64,000 nt of DNA from positions 1 through 64,000 of the forward strand of contig NZ_LWLE01000008.1 of the NCBI RefSeq assembly GCF_001905125.1. Reading direction: 5' to 3'. The DNA comes from Streptomyces sp. TSRI0281. Lineage in GTDB: Bacteria > Actinomycetota > Actinomycetes > Streptomycetales > Streptomycetaceae. The translations under genes and the position numbers were made by a program. Positions 35,001-41,854 of the stretch are shown in pieces; position 1 is the stretch's first letter, and each line of letters starts with the position of its first letter. The notes below the pieces were generated by a model. The model was not told the DNA's origin. It did no database searches and saw only the letters and a program-made list of their open reading frames with translations.

Positions 35001-36297
35001 CGCTCCAGGTCAGCTTGACCTGACCGCTCGCCGGCTCCGTGAAGGCCAGGTTCGCCGGGGCCGTGGGCGCCTGCGTGTCACCGGAGTCCGCGCGCCGGGT
35101 GACGGTGTTGCTGTCGCCCGACTGGTTTCCGGCCGCGTCCTTCGCCCGCACGTAGTACGAGACGGTCTGGTCGGCGGGCCGGTTGTCGGTGTACGTGGTG
35201 ACGCCACCGCCCACGCTCGTCAGGAGCTCGTTGTTGGCGTAGACGTCGTAGCCGGTGACGCCGGTGTCGTCCGAGGACGCGCTCCAGGTCAGCTTGACCT
35301 GACCGCTCGCCGGCTCCGTGAAGGCCAGGTTCGCCGGGGCCGCGGGCGCCTGCGTGTCACCCGACTCCGGGCCGTATATCTCCAGCTCCGAGAGCTGGGC
35401 GCCCGGCTGGACGCTGTTGGCGGTGACCAGGACGCGGACGTGTCGCGTGGTGGTCGCGTCGAAGGTGAGCGTCGCCGACTGCCCGCCCGCGCTGTCGAAG
35501 GTGTACGCCTTGGGCTCGGTCAGATCGGTGAAGTCCGTGCCGTTCGTGCTGCCCTGGAGCTTCAGCGTCTGGCTGCGCGCGCCCCATCCTCCGGGCAGCC
35601 GCAGGACGACCCGGTCGACCCGGACGGCGGAGCCGAGGTCGGCCTGGATCCACTGCGGGAAGACGTTGTTGCGGCTCTCCCAGTAGGTGGCCCGGTTTCC
35701 GTCGTTGGCGTTGCCGGCCGCGTAGACCTCGGTATGACTGCTCGCGGTCAGGGTGCGTCCGGTCGCCAGGTTGACCGAGGACTCATCCGCGGTGTGCACC
35801 TCCAGCTCGGAGAGCTGAGCGGTCCGCCCACTCGTGTTGGCGGTGATGTCGACCCGGACGTAACGGGCTTTGGTGGCGGGGAAGTTCACCGTGACGGCAT
35901 TGGCCGTTCCGGGACTGAAGGTGTAGGTGGCGGAGTTCTTCAGGGTCGTGAAGCTCGTCCCGTCGGCGCTGCCCTGCACGGAGAGCGTCTGACGGCGGCT
36001 CTTCCAGCCGGCCGGAAGCTTCAGGACGACCCCGTCCGTCCGGGTCGTGGCCCCGAGGTCGGTCTGGACCCACTGGGGCAGATCGATTCCCGAACTCTGC
36101 CAGTACGTGCTCTGGTTGCCGTCGGTGATGCCTGTCGCGGCGTTCGCGCTCTGTGCGCTGCTCGCCGCGGCCGACCGGCCGACGGCGATGTTCGGGCCGT
36201 CGGCCGCCGATGCGGTCAGCGCCGGCCATCCGAGCGTCAGGAGACTGGTCACGATCACGGTACTCATGCCCCGCGACCGCCAGCGTCGCACTCTCAT
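32008..36297 (-). CDS. Multidomain exported GH87 alpha-1,3-glucanase (mutanase/mycodextranase type)
   Basis: A 1,429-residue secreted enzyme. Order: signal peptide (1-31); two discoidin/F5-8C modules (about 35-168 and 176-309); two nearly identical FnIII modules (about 316-402 and 409-494); a third discoidin-like module (500-638); two CARDB-like modules (640-750, 755-870); a carbohydrate-binding module (875-1030, YEAEDGTAGGGA); and a C-terminal beta-helix (1040-1429). In the helix, Asp1191 (FADGINMTNG) and Asp1214-Asp1215 (TGDDSF) have the same 23/24-residue spacing as the three catalytic aspartates of GH87 alpha-1,3-glucanases, with VWNEHMVCLYWG before them. It should cut alpha-1,3-glucan, as found in fungal walls and dental mutan. 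ATG 36297 follows GAGGACGGGG. Downstream lie the LacI regulator and importer. Confidence 0.82.
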   Translation of the reverse strand: MRVRRWRSRGMSTVIVTSLLTLGWPALTASAADGPNIAVGRSAAASSAQSANAATGITDGNQSTYWQSSGIDLPQWVQTDLGATTRTDGVVLKLPAGWKSRRQTLSVQGSADGTSFTTLKNSATYTFSPGTANAVTVNFPATKARYVRVDITANTSGRTAQLSELEVHTADESSVNLATGRTLTASSHTEVYAAGNANDGNRATYWESRNNVFPQWIQADLGSAVRVDRVVLRLPGGWGARSQTLKLQGSTNGTDFTDLTEPKAYTFDSAGGQSATLTFDATTTRHVRVLVTANSVQPGAQLSELEIYGPESGDTQAPAAPANLAFTEPASGQVKLTWSASSDDTGVTGYDVYANNELLTSVGGGVTTYTDNRPADQTVSYYVRAKDAAGNQSGDSNTVTRRADSGDTQAPTAPANLAFTEPASGQVKLTWSASLDNTGVTGYDIYANNTLRGSVAGNVTTYTDTQPAATTVSYVVRAKDAAGNRSADSNSVTRNGSGSAGSNLAVGKPISASSVVHTFVAANANDNSVTTYWEGAGGSYPHTLTVKLGANADISGLALKLNPDNAWSARNQTIEVLGREQSATSFTGLVAAKSYPFDPASGNGVTVPVSARVADVQLKFTANTGSSAGQIAEFQVIGVPAPNPDLEVTGLTASPAAPVESDDITLRATVRNSGPLAAPAGKVDFRLGGTKAATAPVGALAAGAQTTVSASIGARDAGTYPLSAVVDEANEVIEQNESNNTFTSPDPLVVKPVASSDLIAAAVNTSPSSPAAGDDVSFSIAIGNQGTVASGPGGHGVMLTLTDSKGATVKTLTGAFTGTIEPGATAAAVRLGTWAAANGSYTVKVVVADDANELPVKRQNNTSTQPLFVGRGADMPYDMYEAEDGTAGGGARTVGPNRTVGDIAGEASGRRAVNLDATGEYVEFTTRASTNTLVARYSIPDAPGGGGIDSTINVYVDGVMKKALPLTSKYAWLYGAEAGPGNSPGSGAPRHIYDEAHIMLGETVPAGSRIRLQKDAANTSTYAIDFVSLEQTAAVANPDPATYTVPAGFTHQDVQNALDKVRMDTTGKLVGVYLPAGEYRTSSKFQVYGKAVKVTGAGPWYTKFLAPGTQENTDIGFRADATAKGSSFANFAYFGNYTSRIDGPGKVFDFANVSDIVIDNVWNEHMVCLYWGANTDRITIKNSRIRNMFADGINMTNGSTDNLVSNNEARATGDDSFALFSAIDAGGADMKNNVYENLTSILTWRAAGVAVYGGYDNTFRNIRIADTLVYSGITISSLDFGYPMNGFGTEPTTFENISIVRAGGHFWGAQTFPGIWVFSASKIFQGIRVNHVDIVDPTYSGVMFQTNYVGGQPQFPIKDTIFTDISISGARKSGDAFDAKSGFGLWANELPESGQGPAVGEVTFNGLRFTGNAVDTRNTTSTFKININP
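34996..35361. repeat. Duplicated segment encoding the two FnIII modules
   Basis: Within the GH87 gene, 34996-35082 and 35275-35361 are identical over 87 bases except one position (T at 35064 against C at 35343). The 279-base offset equals 93 codons, one FnIII module plus linker. The near identity shows a recent or gene-converted duplication. Confidence 0.7.
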
Positions 36298-36367
36298 GTA
36301 ACCCCGTCCTCGGCCTCGCGCCCTGACGGCGACGAGGCGCGGCTCAGTCGATGTCGTGATGCGGATT

Positions 36368-36401
36368 AGGTTTATGCACAATGCAGGTTTATGCACGATG
36401 C
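36368..36401. promoter_or_regulatory. 17-base tandem repeat upstream of GH87 gene
   Basis: AGGTTTATGCACAATGC (36368-36384) and AGGTTTATGCACGATGC (36385-36401) are contiguous and differ at one base. They lie 71-104 bases upstream of the GH87 start codon in an unusually AT-rich patch, so they are candidate activator or repressor sites or overlap its promoter. Confidence 0.6.
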
Positions 36402-36521
36402 ACTCGATCTTTTGCGTGGATCGATCAGAGGGTTGCAGAGAACCCATGACTCGTCTACCGATCGCACATCCGGCACTTGGCGTCGAATCGGCCTCACGCA
36501 AGCCCACACCCGTTCACACCA

Positions 36522-36559
36522 GGGGCTTTCGCGACAGCTTTCAGAAAACGTAAGTTGAC
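36522..36559 (+). repeat. Tn3-family terminal-inverted-repeat-like sequence
   Basis: The 38 bases start GGGGCTTTCGCGACAGC, continue with TTTCAGAAAACGTAAG, and end TTGAC. Initial GGGG, an internal A-run and ACGTAAG near base 30 match the layout of Tn3-family 38-base terminal repeats. It sits 5' of a truncated Tn3 transposase. I could not find a matching copy in the opposite orientation within the window. The 36298-36734 gap otherwise holds only the GH87 promoter elements. Confidence 0.5.
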
Positions 36560-36734
36560 CGCAAGAACTGCAAGCCATTTGCGCCGGTACCTACGTCGGG
36601 CGGACGGGGCAGGGCGGGGCTCGGCGGAGCAACCTGCTCGCTCGGCATCCCGGACGGCGCCATGGCCAGCCAAAGTGGCCCCACCGGCTTCAGCGGTGGC
36701 CTTCACGGCCGACGGCGACCGGCTTCAGCGGAGC

Positions 36735-37328
36735 CCGGCCTGGGACCTGATAGCCCAGCAGTACGACCGGATCGTGAAGTACACCACCGCCCTGCGCCTC
36801 GGCACCGCCGAGGCCGAGCAGGTCCTGCGCCGCTTCACCAAGGGCGGCCCCAAGCACCCGACCTACCAGGCGATCGAGGAGCTGGGGCGCGTAGTGCGGA
36901 CGGCGTTCATCTGCGACTACCTGTCGGATGCCGACATGCGCAAGGAGATCGGCGAGGGCTTGCAGGTGGTGGAGAACTGGAACTCGGCGAACTCCGACCT
37001 GTTCTACGGCAAGGACGGCGACCTGACGGGCGCGGACAAGGAGAGCCAGGAGGTCTCCATGCTCGCCCTGCACCTTTTGCAGAGCAGTCTCGTGCATGTC
37101 AATACCTTGCTGGTACAACAGGTTTTGGCGGATCCGAAGTGGGCGGACACGCTCACCGAGGCGGACCGGCGGGGGCTGTCGCCGCCGCTGTTCTGGACCC
37201 ATGTGAACCCGTACGGCCGGTTCGAACTGGATATGAACAGCCGTCTCGACCTGGACCTTGCGGCCACCGGGGCCACGGTGCCCGGCCCGCGCGCTCCGCA
37301 GGTGGAGGCAGCGGCAGTTCCGGCATGA
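36735..37328 (+). pseudogene. Tn3-family transposase, C-terminal remnant
   Basis: About 198 codons correspond to the C-terminal end of a Tn3-type DDE transposase (normally close to 1,000 residues): [115 protein letters not shown]. The open frame continues upstream to 36477, but that part is low-complexity and unrelated. At least four fifths of the gene is missing, so it is not functional. With the terminal-repeat-like sequence at 36522 and the resolvase at 39353, it marks an old Tn3-type insertion. Confidence 0.8.
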
Positions 37329-37395
37329 GACCTGGGCCGGTCCTGGCCGGAGCCCAGGCAACGTGCGTGAGTGTCACCAAGGGTGTTGGTGGCAG

Positions 37396-38004
37396 TCATG
37401 AGGGGGATACGTCGCCTCTGCCGGCCGCGGTGGCGCTCTGGACGCAGTCGCGGAGCAGGGCGCGGCGCTGGTCATGTACGTCATCGGGTTCTTGGCTGCT
37501 GGCCGCGTATACGTTGCTGACCGGTGACCAGGCCATGGACATGGCGATGACCATGGCCATGATGTCGAACGGGTCACCTGCGCGGACCCGCCCGGCGGCC
37601 TGGGCTTCGGCGATGGCCGTGAACTTGCGGTCGTCGTAGTGCTGGTGGGTCTCGACGAGGTGCCCGTCAGGACGGCGCTCCAGTCGTGTCCAGGTCGCCA
37701 GTCGGATGAGGTCGGGGCGGCGCAGGTATTCGTCGTAGAGACGAACGGCCCAGTCCGCGAGATCGTCGGCGTCGATGGGCACGACGTTGGTGATGCGCTC
37801 CAGCGAGCTGAGGAAGATCGCGTCGAAGAGTCGTTCCTTATCGCCGAAGTAGGCGTAGAGCTGTGCCTTGTTGGTGCGCGCTGCCGACACGATGCGTTCG
37901 ATGCGCGCCCCGGCGATGCCGTGCTGGGCGAACTCTTCGGTGGCGGCGTCCAGGATGCGCTGGTAGGTCGCGGCGCCTCGCGAGGTCTGGGGCTGTTCCG
38001 GCAT
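37396..38004 (-). CDS. TetR-family regulator of the divergent alcohol dehydrogenase
   Basis: A 202-residue TetR/AcrR repressor. The helix-turn-helix is ILDAATEEFAQHGIAGARIE followed by VSAARTNKAQLYAYFGDKER (residues 16-60); the C-terminal ligand domain resembles the TetR_C-type subgroup with RRPDLIRLATWTRLER. It is divergent from the dehydrogenase at 38099, with two operators in the 94-base gap, so it very likely represses both. The inducer is unknown but probably an electrophilic aldehyde, quinone or related compound. It lies inside Tn3-related sequence and may be cargo. Confidence 0.85.
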   Translation of the reverse strand: MPEQPQTSRGAATYQRILDAATEEFAQHGIAGARIERIVSAARTNKAQLYAYFGDKERLFDAIFLSSLERITNVVPIDADDLADWAVRLYDEYLRRPDLIRLATWTRLERRPDGHLVETHQHYDDRKFTAIAEAQAAGRVRAGDPFDIMAMVIAMSMAWSPVSNVYAASSQEPDDVHDQRRALLRDCVQSATAAGRGDVSPS

Positions 38005-38015
38005 GCCCGCATCTT

Positions 38016-38084
38016 ACCAAACAGAACAGTTGGTTTGCCTTGGGGCGCGGTCACACTTACGCTGCAACAGACAGAACAGTCTGT
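38016..38084. promoter_or_regulatory. Two TetR operators exactly 50 bases apart
   Basis: ACCAAACAGAACAGTTGGT (38016-38034) and ACAGACAGAACAGTCTGT (38067-38084) are inverted repeats with different outer arms but the same 10-base core, ACAGAACAGT, at 38021 and 38071. The 50-base spacing puts both on one face of the DNA. One overlaps the TetR start region and the other the dehydrogenase promoter and ribosome site. Confidence 0.75.
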
Positions 38085-38098
38085 TTAAGGAGTCACGT

Positions 38099-39139
38099 AT
38101 GCGAACGACCACCGGATGGCAGGCGGCCGGTCCGACGGCGCTGCGGCGCACGTCGCTGGAGCGCCGTGACCTGCGCCCGGATGATGTCGCGGTGCAGGTC
38201 GACTACTGCGGCGTGTGCCACACCGACCTGCACGCCCTGCACGCCTACGACCAGCACACGAAAACGCCCCTGGTGCCCGGTCACGAATTCACCGGCGTGG
38301 TGACCGGGACCGGCCCCGAGGTGACCACCTTCTCGGTCGGCGACCACGTCGCGGTGGGCAACATCGTCGACTCCTGCGGCGTGTGCGCCATGTGCGAAGC
38401 CGGACAGGAGAATTTCTGCCATTCCTTCCCGACTCTGACCTACGGCGGCACCGACCGGCAGGACGGGTCGACCACCCTGGGCGGCTACTCCCGCGAGTAC
38501 GTCGTGCGCGACACCTTCGCCTACCCGCTCCCCTCCGGCCTCGACCCGGCCGCAGCCGCCCCGCTGATGTGCGCCGGCGTCACCGTCTGGGAGCCCCTGC
38601 GCTCCCTGGGCGTGGGCCCCGGCAGTCGCGTCGCCGTGGCCGGGCTCGGCGGGCTGGGCCACCTCGCTGTCAAGATGGCCGTGGCACTCGGCGCCACCAC
38701 GACCGTCATCAGCCGCACCCGGGACAAGCTCGACGACGCCCGCAAGCTCGGCGCTCACGACCTCATCGACTCCACCGACACCCAGCAGATGGCCACGGCA
38801 CGCGACACCTTCGACGTCGTCATCGACACCATCCCCGCCCCTCACGACCTCGCTCCGTATCTGAAGCTGGTGGCGATGGACGGCACCCTCAGCCTCCTCG
38901 GGTACCTGGGCCCCGTCACCGTCGAGGCCATGGACCTGCTCATCGGCCGCAAGAAGCTCAGCTCCGCGGGCAGCGGAGGACGCATGGCGACAGCCGAGAT
39001 GCTCCAATTCTGCGCTGACAACAGCATCGCCGCCGACATCGAAGTACTCCCGTCGTCACAGGTGGACACGGCACTCGACCGCCTCCGGCGAAACGACGTC
39101 CGCTACCGCTTCGTGCTCGACATGTCCGACCTGGACTGA
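38099..39139 (+). CDS. Zinc-dependent NAD(P) alcohol dehydrogenase
   Basis: A 346-residue medium-chain dehydrogenase. Catalytic zinc ligands are Cys in VDYCGVCHTDLH and His/Glu in VPGHEFTGVV; structural-zinc cysteines appear in DSCGVCAMCEAGQENFC. The cofactor motif is VAVAGLGGLGHLAVKMAVAL. The pattern fits the cinnamyl/broad-range aldehyde reductase branch (NADP). It reduces aldehydes or oxidises alcohols. ATG 38099 follows AAGGAG at 6 bases; the longer frame from 38003 overlaps the operators and is rejected. Its divergent TetR partner makes it an inducible detoxification gene. Confidence 0.87.
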   Translation: MRTTTGWQAAGPTALRRTSLERRDLRPDDVAVQVDYCGVCHTDLHALHAYDQHTKTPLVPGHEFTGVVTGTGPEVTTFSVGDHVAVGNIVDSCGVCAMCEAGQENFCHSFPTLTYGGTDRQDGSTTLGGYSREYVVRDTFAYPLPSGLDPAAAAPLMCAGVTVWEPLRSLGVGPGSRVAVAGLGGLGHLAVKMAVALGATTTVISRTRDKLDDARKLGAHDLIDSTDTQQMATARDTFDVVIDTIPAPHDLAPYLKLVAMDGTLSLLGYLGPVTVEAMDLLIGRKKLSSAGSGGRMATAEMLQFCADNSIAADIEVLPSSQVDTALDRLRRNDVRYRFVLDMSDLD

Positions 39140-39279
39140 AGAGACGATGGGCCGGGCCATGGCGTGCGGGCCGGACAACGGCGCGCGCATGGCCCGGCAC
39201 TCCGCCCTCTCACAAACGTTCCTTTGCCCGAGCAATATCAAAAGTTGGCATCCGGAGACCGTCAAATCCCGGATCGGGT

Positions 39280-39339
39280 CGCAGAAGCCGTTCTCACTCA
39301 AAAGCGGCAGGAGGGCAGTTCTGCGACTTGAGTTCTGCG
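39280..39339. promoter_or_regulatory. Possible res site upstream of resolvase
   Basis: CGCAGAA (39280-39286) and two copies of its complement TTCTGCG (39319-39325, 39333-39339) cluster immediately before the resolvase gene. Resolvases of Tn3 elements bind several related subsites just upstream of their own gene, so this may be the resolution site. The rest of 39140-39352 contains no gene. Confidence 0.4.
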
Positions 39340-39352
39340 AAAATCCGGGCTC

Positions 39353-40330
39353 ATGACGGACCCTCAAGAGTCTTCCCCGCCCGCCGGGTCGGAAGCCGAT
39401 CTCGTCGAACGCCATCCGTGCCCGAAGTGCATGGCGGCTCCCGGCTCACCGTGCCGCTCGCGCTCCGGCGCGGTCGCCTCCGCCTATCACACCGGGCGCT
39501 TCACGAAGGTGCCGAAGCTCGCGAAGGGGCTGCGGGTGCAGACGCCGGCCGACCGCGGGCCGGGACAGCCGTGGCGGCCCGGGGCTCCGGTGCCCGCGGC
39601 CATCGACCCCGACCTCCCGAGCGCGGACATCCGCATCGGCTACGCCCGCTGCTCGACCCTCGGACAGGAACTCGACTCGCAGCTGGACGCGCTCGCCAAG
39701 CACGGCATCGAGCGAGAGAAGATCTTCAGCGAGAAGATCAGCACCCGCATCAAGGTCCGCCCCGCCTTCGAGGAGGCGCTGAAGACCGCCCGGGAGATCA
39801 AGGCGCACGCGCCGCACTGCCGGGTCCTGTTCACGGTGTACGAGATGAAGAGGCTCGGGCGCGATGGCGCAGAGCTCACCGCCCTCGCCGACCATCTGAC
39901 CGAGCACGGCCTGGTGCTGGAGATGCTCGCCGGACCGCTGCCCGGCATCTACGACCCCACCGGGCCGGGCAAGCTCCTGTTCGGCTTCTTCGCCGCGATG
40001 GCGGAGACGGAGCGGGAGACCATCCGCGAGTCGACGCTGGAAGGGCTCGACACCGCGGCCCGCAAGGGCAAGTACGGCGGCCGGCCCCCGGTCATCACCG
40101 ACGACATGCTGCACACCGTGCTGCGGCGCAAGGCGCTCGGCGAGTCCGTCGAGCGGATCCAGCCCGATCTGATCATCCCCACCGGCAAGCGCAAGGGGCA
40201 GAGCCCCAGCGTCGCCGGCATCTACCGGGCGATCGCCGAGCACGAGAAGGCCCAGGCGTACCCCGAGGCCGTCGAGGCGGCGCACGACGACTTCGCCGCT
40301 CTTCGGCAACGCGACCGCAGCCCCGTGTAG
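39353..40330 (+). CDS. Serine recombinase/resolvase with N-terminal zinc-finger-like domain
   Basis: A 325-residue recombinase. Residues 20-50 (ERHPCPKCMAAPGSPCRSRS followed by AVASAYHTGRF) look like a small Cys3His zinc-binding module. From residue 93 comes the resolvase catalytic domain: IRIGYARCSTLGQELDSQLD with nucleophile Ser101, MKRLGRDGAELTALADHL and FFAAMAETERETIRESTLEG (helix E). A DNA-binding tail follows (KGKYGGRPPVITDDMLHTVL). In Tn3 elements such enzymes resolve cointegrates. No ribosome site precedes ATG 39353. It is the rightmost gene of the element and its stop lies 32 bases from the truncated MFS gene. Confidence 0.85.
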   Translation: MTDPQESSPPAGSEADLVERHPCPKCMAAPGSPCRSRSGAVASAYHTGRFTKVPKLAKGLRVQTPADRGPGQPWRPGAPVPAAIDPDLPSADIRIGYARCSTLGQELDSQLDALAKHGIEREKIFSEKISTRIKVRPAFEEALKTAREIKAHAPHCRVLFTVYEMKRLGRDGAELTALADHLTEHGLVLEMLAGPLPGIYDPTGPGKLLFGFFAAMAETERETIRESTLEGLDTAARKGKYGGRPPVITDDMLHTVLRRKALGESVERIQPDLIIPTGKRKGQSPSVAGIYRAIAEHEKAQAYPEAVEAAHDDFAALRQRDRSPV

Positions 40331-40361
40331 TTACTCAGTGTTACTCGCCACTTGGCGGCAG

Positions 40362-40586
40362 CTATACGAGAACTGGGCCGTAACGGCGTACGAGCTGGCC
40401 GGAGGCCGTGACGCCGGCCATCGAACCGATGGAGAGACCGAACAGCACCAGCCCCATCGATCCGGTGGACACATCGAGGCCGTCCCGCACCGCCGGGGTG
40501 CGGGCCACCCAGGACGCCATGCCGGTACCGGCGGCCAGCATGAAGAGAAACAGGGCGGTACGCCGGCGGCGCGTAGCGGCATCCAT
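40362..40586 (-). pseudogene. MFS transporter, N-terminal fragment cut by the mobile element
   Basis: Only 74 residues remain: MDAATRRRRTALFLFMLAAG with a first helix, then SWVARTPAVRDGLDVS and a second helix (MGLVLFGLSIGSMAGVTASG) and QLVRRYG, after which the frame ends within a few codons. A complete MFS protein has about 400 residues and 12 helices. The break at about 40370 is the junction with the resolvase-side sequence. The gene was divergent from the acetyltransferase, the usual arrangement with a TetR regulator. Confidence 0.75.
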
Positions 40587-40632
40587 GACAGCGGGGCCTC
40601 AGCAGACGAATCGAAGAAGGGGAGCGACAGGA

Positions 40633-40648
40633 GCGTACGATCGTACGC
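40633..40648. promoter_or_regulatory. Perfect 16-base palindrome touching the acetyltransferase start
   Basis: GCGTACGATCGTACGC ends immediately before ATG 40649. It contains TACGAT, usable as a -10 element at the spacing expected for a leaderless transcript. Position and symmetry suit an operator for the TetR protein encoded one gene downstream, also covering the divergent MFS promoter. Confidence 0.65.
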
Positions 40649-41227
40649 ATGAAGGACCACTTCGCGGGGGACCCCCGTACCCATCACGAGCGGATGCTCG
40701 CCGGAGACCTCTACATCTCCGATGACCCGGACATCGCCAAGGCCCAGCAGCGGGCCGTGCGCCTGGCCGCCCAGTACCTTGCGGCGTACGCGGAGGACGC
40801 CGATGCCGCGCAGCCCGTCGTCGCCGAACTCCTCGGCGGTGTCGGCGCGGGTGCCCATATCCGGCCGCCGCTCCACGTCGACTACGGCACGTACATCACG
40901 GTCGGCGAGGACACGTTCATCAACTACAACCTCACCGCGCTCGACGTGGCACCCATCACCATCGGGCGCGACTGCCAGATCGGGCCGAACGTACAGTTGC
41001 TCACCCCCACCCACCCGGTGGAGCCGGAACCGCGCCGGGACAAGCTGGAGGCGGCCGAGCCGATCACGATCGGCGACAATGTCTGGCTCGGCGGCGGAGC
41101 GATCGTGCTCGCCGGGGTGACCATCGGGGACAACAGCGTCATCGGCGCCGGAGCCGTCGTGACGAAGGACGTTCCCGCCAACGTGGTTGCCGTGGGCAAT
41201 CCGGCCCGGGTGATCCGCTCGATCTAG
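40649..41227 (+). CDS. Sugar O-acetyltransferase (Maa/LacA/NodL type)
   Basis: A 192-residue left-handed beta-helix acetyltransferase. The N-terminal RMLAGDLYISDDPDIAKAQQ is the maltose-acetyltransferase domain; hexapeptide repeats run from about residue 60 (YGTYITVGEDTFINYNLTAL, ITIGRDCQIGPNVQLLTPTH with catalytic His, PITIGDNVWLGGGAIVLAGV, TIGDNSVIGAGAVVTKDVPA). It transfers acetyl groups from acetyl-CoA to sugars, often for detoxification. ATG 40649 touches a palindrome, suggesting leaderless expression. The TetR gene follows after 14 bases, so the two form an operon. Confidence 0.87.
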   Translation: MKDHFAGDPRTHHERMLAGDLYISDDPDIAKAQQRAVRLAAQYLAAYAEDADAAQPVVAELLGGVGAGAHIRPPLHVDYGTYITVGEDTFINYNLTALDVAPITIGRDCQIGPNVQLLTPTHPVEPEPRRDKLEAAEPITIGDNVWLGGGAIVLAGVTIGDNSVIGAGAVVTKDVPANVVAVGNPARVIRSI

Positions 41228-41241
41228 AAAAGGGAAGCACC

Positions 41242-41799
41242 GTGGCGACTGGAAGGAACGACCCCGAGCGGCGGGAGCGCATCATCACCGCCGCGCTCGA
41301 CCTCATCGCGGAGGAGGGGGTCGCCGGGACGTCGCACCGCAAGGTCGCCGCCCGCGCCGGGGTGCCGCTCGGATCGATGACGTATCACTTCGGCGGCATG
41401 GACGAGCTGCTGCGGGAAGCGTTCACCCGCTTCTCCAGCAGTATCGTCGCCATCTTCGAGGAGCGTCTCGGCGCCGCGAACACCCCCGACGAGGCCCGGG
41501 AGGCGGTCGCCGGTCTCGTCCACCATCTGTCCATCGGGAATCAGCGCGAACTCGTCCTCACCCACGAGCTCTACACGCTCGCCGCCCGGAAACCCGCCTA
41601 CCGCGAGCTGACCCGGGAGTGGATGCGCCGGAGCCGCCGCGCGCTGGAGTGGCACTTCGACCCGGCGACGGCACGGCAGCTCGACGCGCTGATCGAGGGA
41701 CTCGCCATCCACCGCGCGCTGGAGACCGAACCGCACGACCGCGCACTGACCGTCGAGGCGATCGCCCGCATCACCCAGGGCGCGAGCGGGAATCCCTGA
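41242..41799 (+). CDS. TetR-family regulator
   Basis: A 185-residue repressor. The DNA-binding domain reads RRERIITAALDLIAEEGVAG, then TSHRKVAARAGVPLGSMTYH and FGGMDELLREAFTRF; the C-terminal domain (LVLTHELYTLAARKPAYREL) resembles the RutR/BetI-like subgroup. GTG 41242 follows AGGGAAG. It is cotranscribed with the sugar acetyltransferase and was divergent to the now-truncated MFS gene; the palindrome at 40633 is its likely operator. Confidence 0.85.
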   Translation: MATGRNDPERRERIITAALDLIAEEGVAGTSHRKVAARAGVPLGSMTYHFGGMDELLREAFTRFSSSIVAIFEERLGAANTPDEAREAVAGLVHHLSIGNQRELVLTHELYTLAARKPAYRELTREWMRRSRRALEWHFDPATARQLDALIEGLAIHRALETEPHDRALTVEAIARITQGASGNP

Positions 41800-41816
41800 C
41801 GCGCGCCCCCAAGGCC

Positions 41817-41854
41817 CCTGGCCGGCACCCCACCTGACCAAGGTGCCGGCCAGG
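41817..41854 (+). terminator. Terminator after TetR gene
   Basis: CCTGGCCGGCACC (41817-41829) pairs with GGTGCCGGCCAGG (41842-41854) around a 12-base loop, followed by TCATATCC. It lies 18 bases after the stop codon. Confidence 0.8.

Noticed and set aside
36477..36734. N-terminal extension of the transposase frame
   Set aside because: Sequence is basic and repetitive and includes the terminal-repeat-like element; similarity to Tn3 transposases begins only near 36735.
40331..40375. Second terminal inverted repeat of the Tn3-type element
   Set aside because: The region has a short direct repeat (GTTACTC) but no CCCC end and no convincing match to the 36522 sequence.
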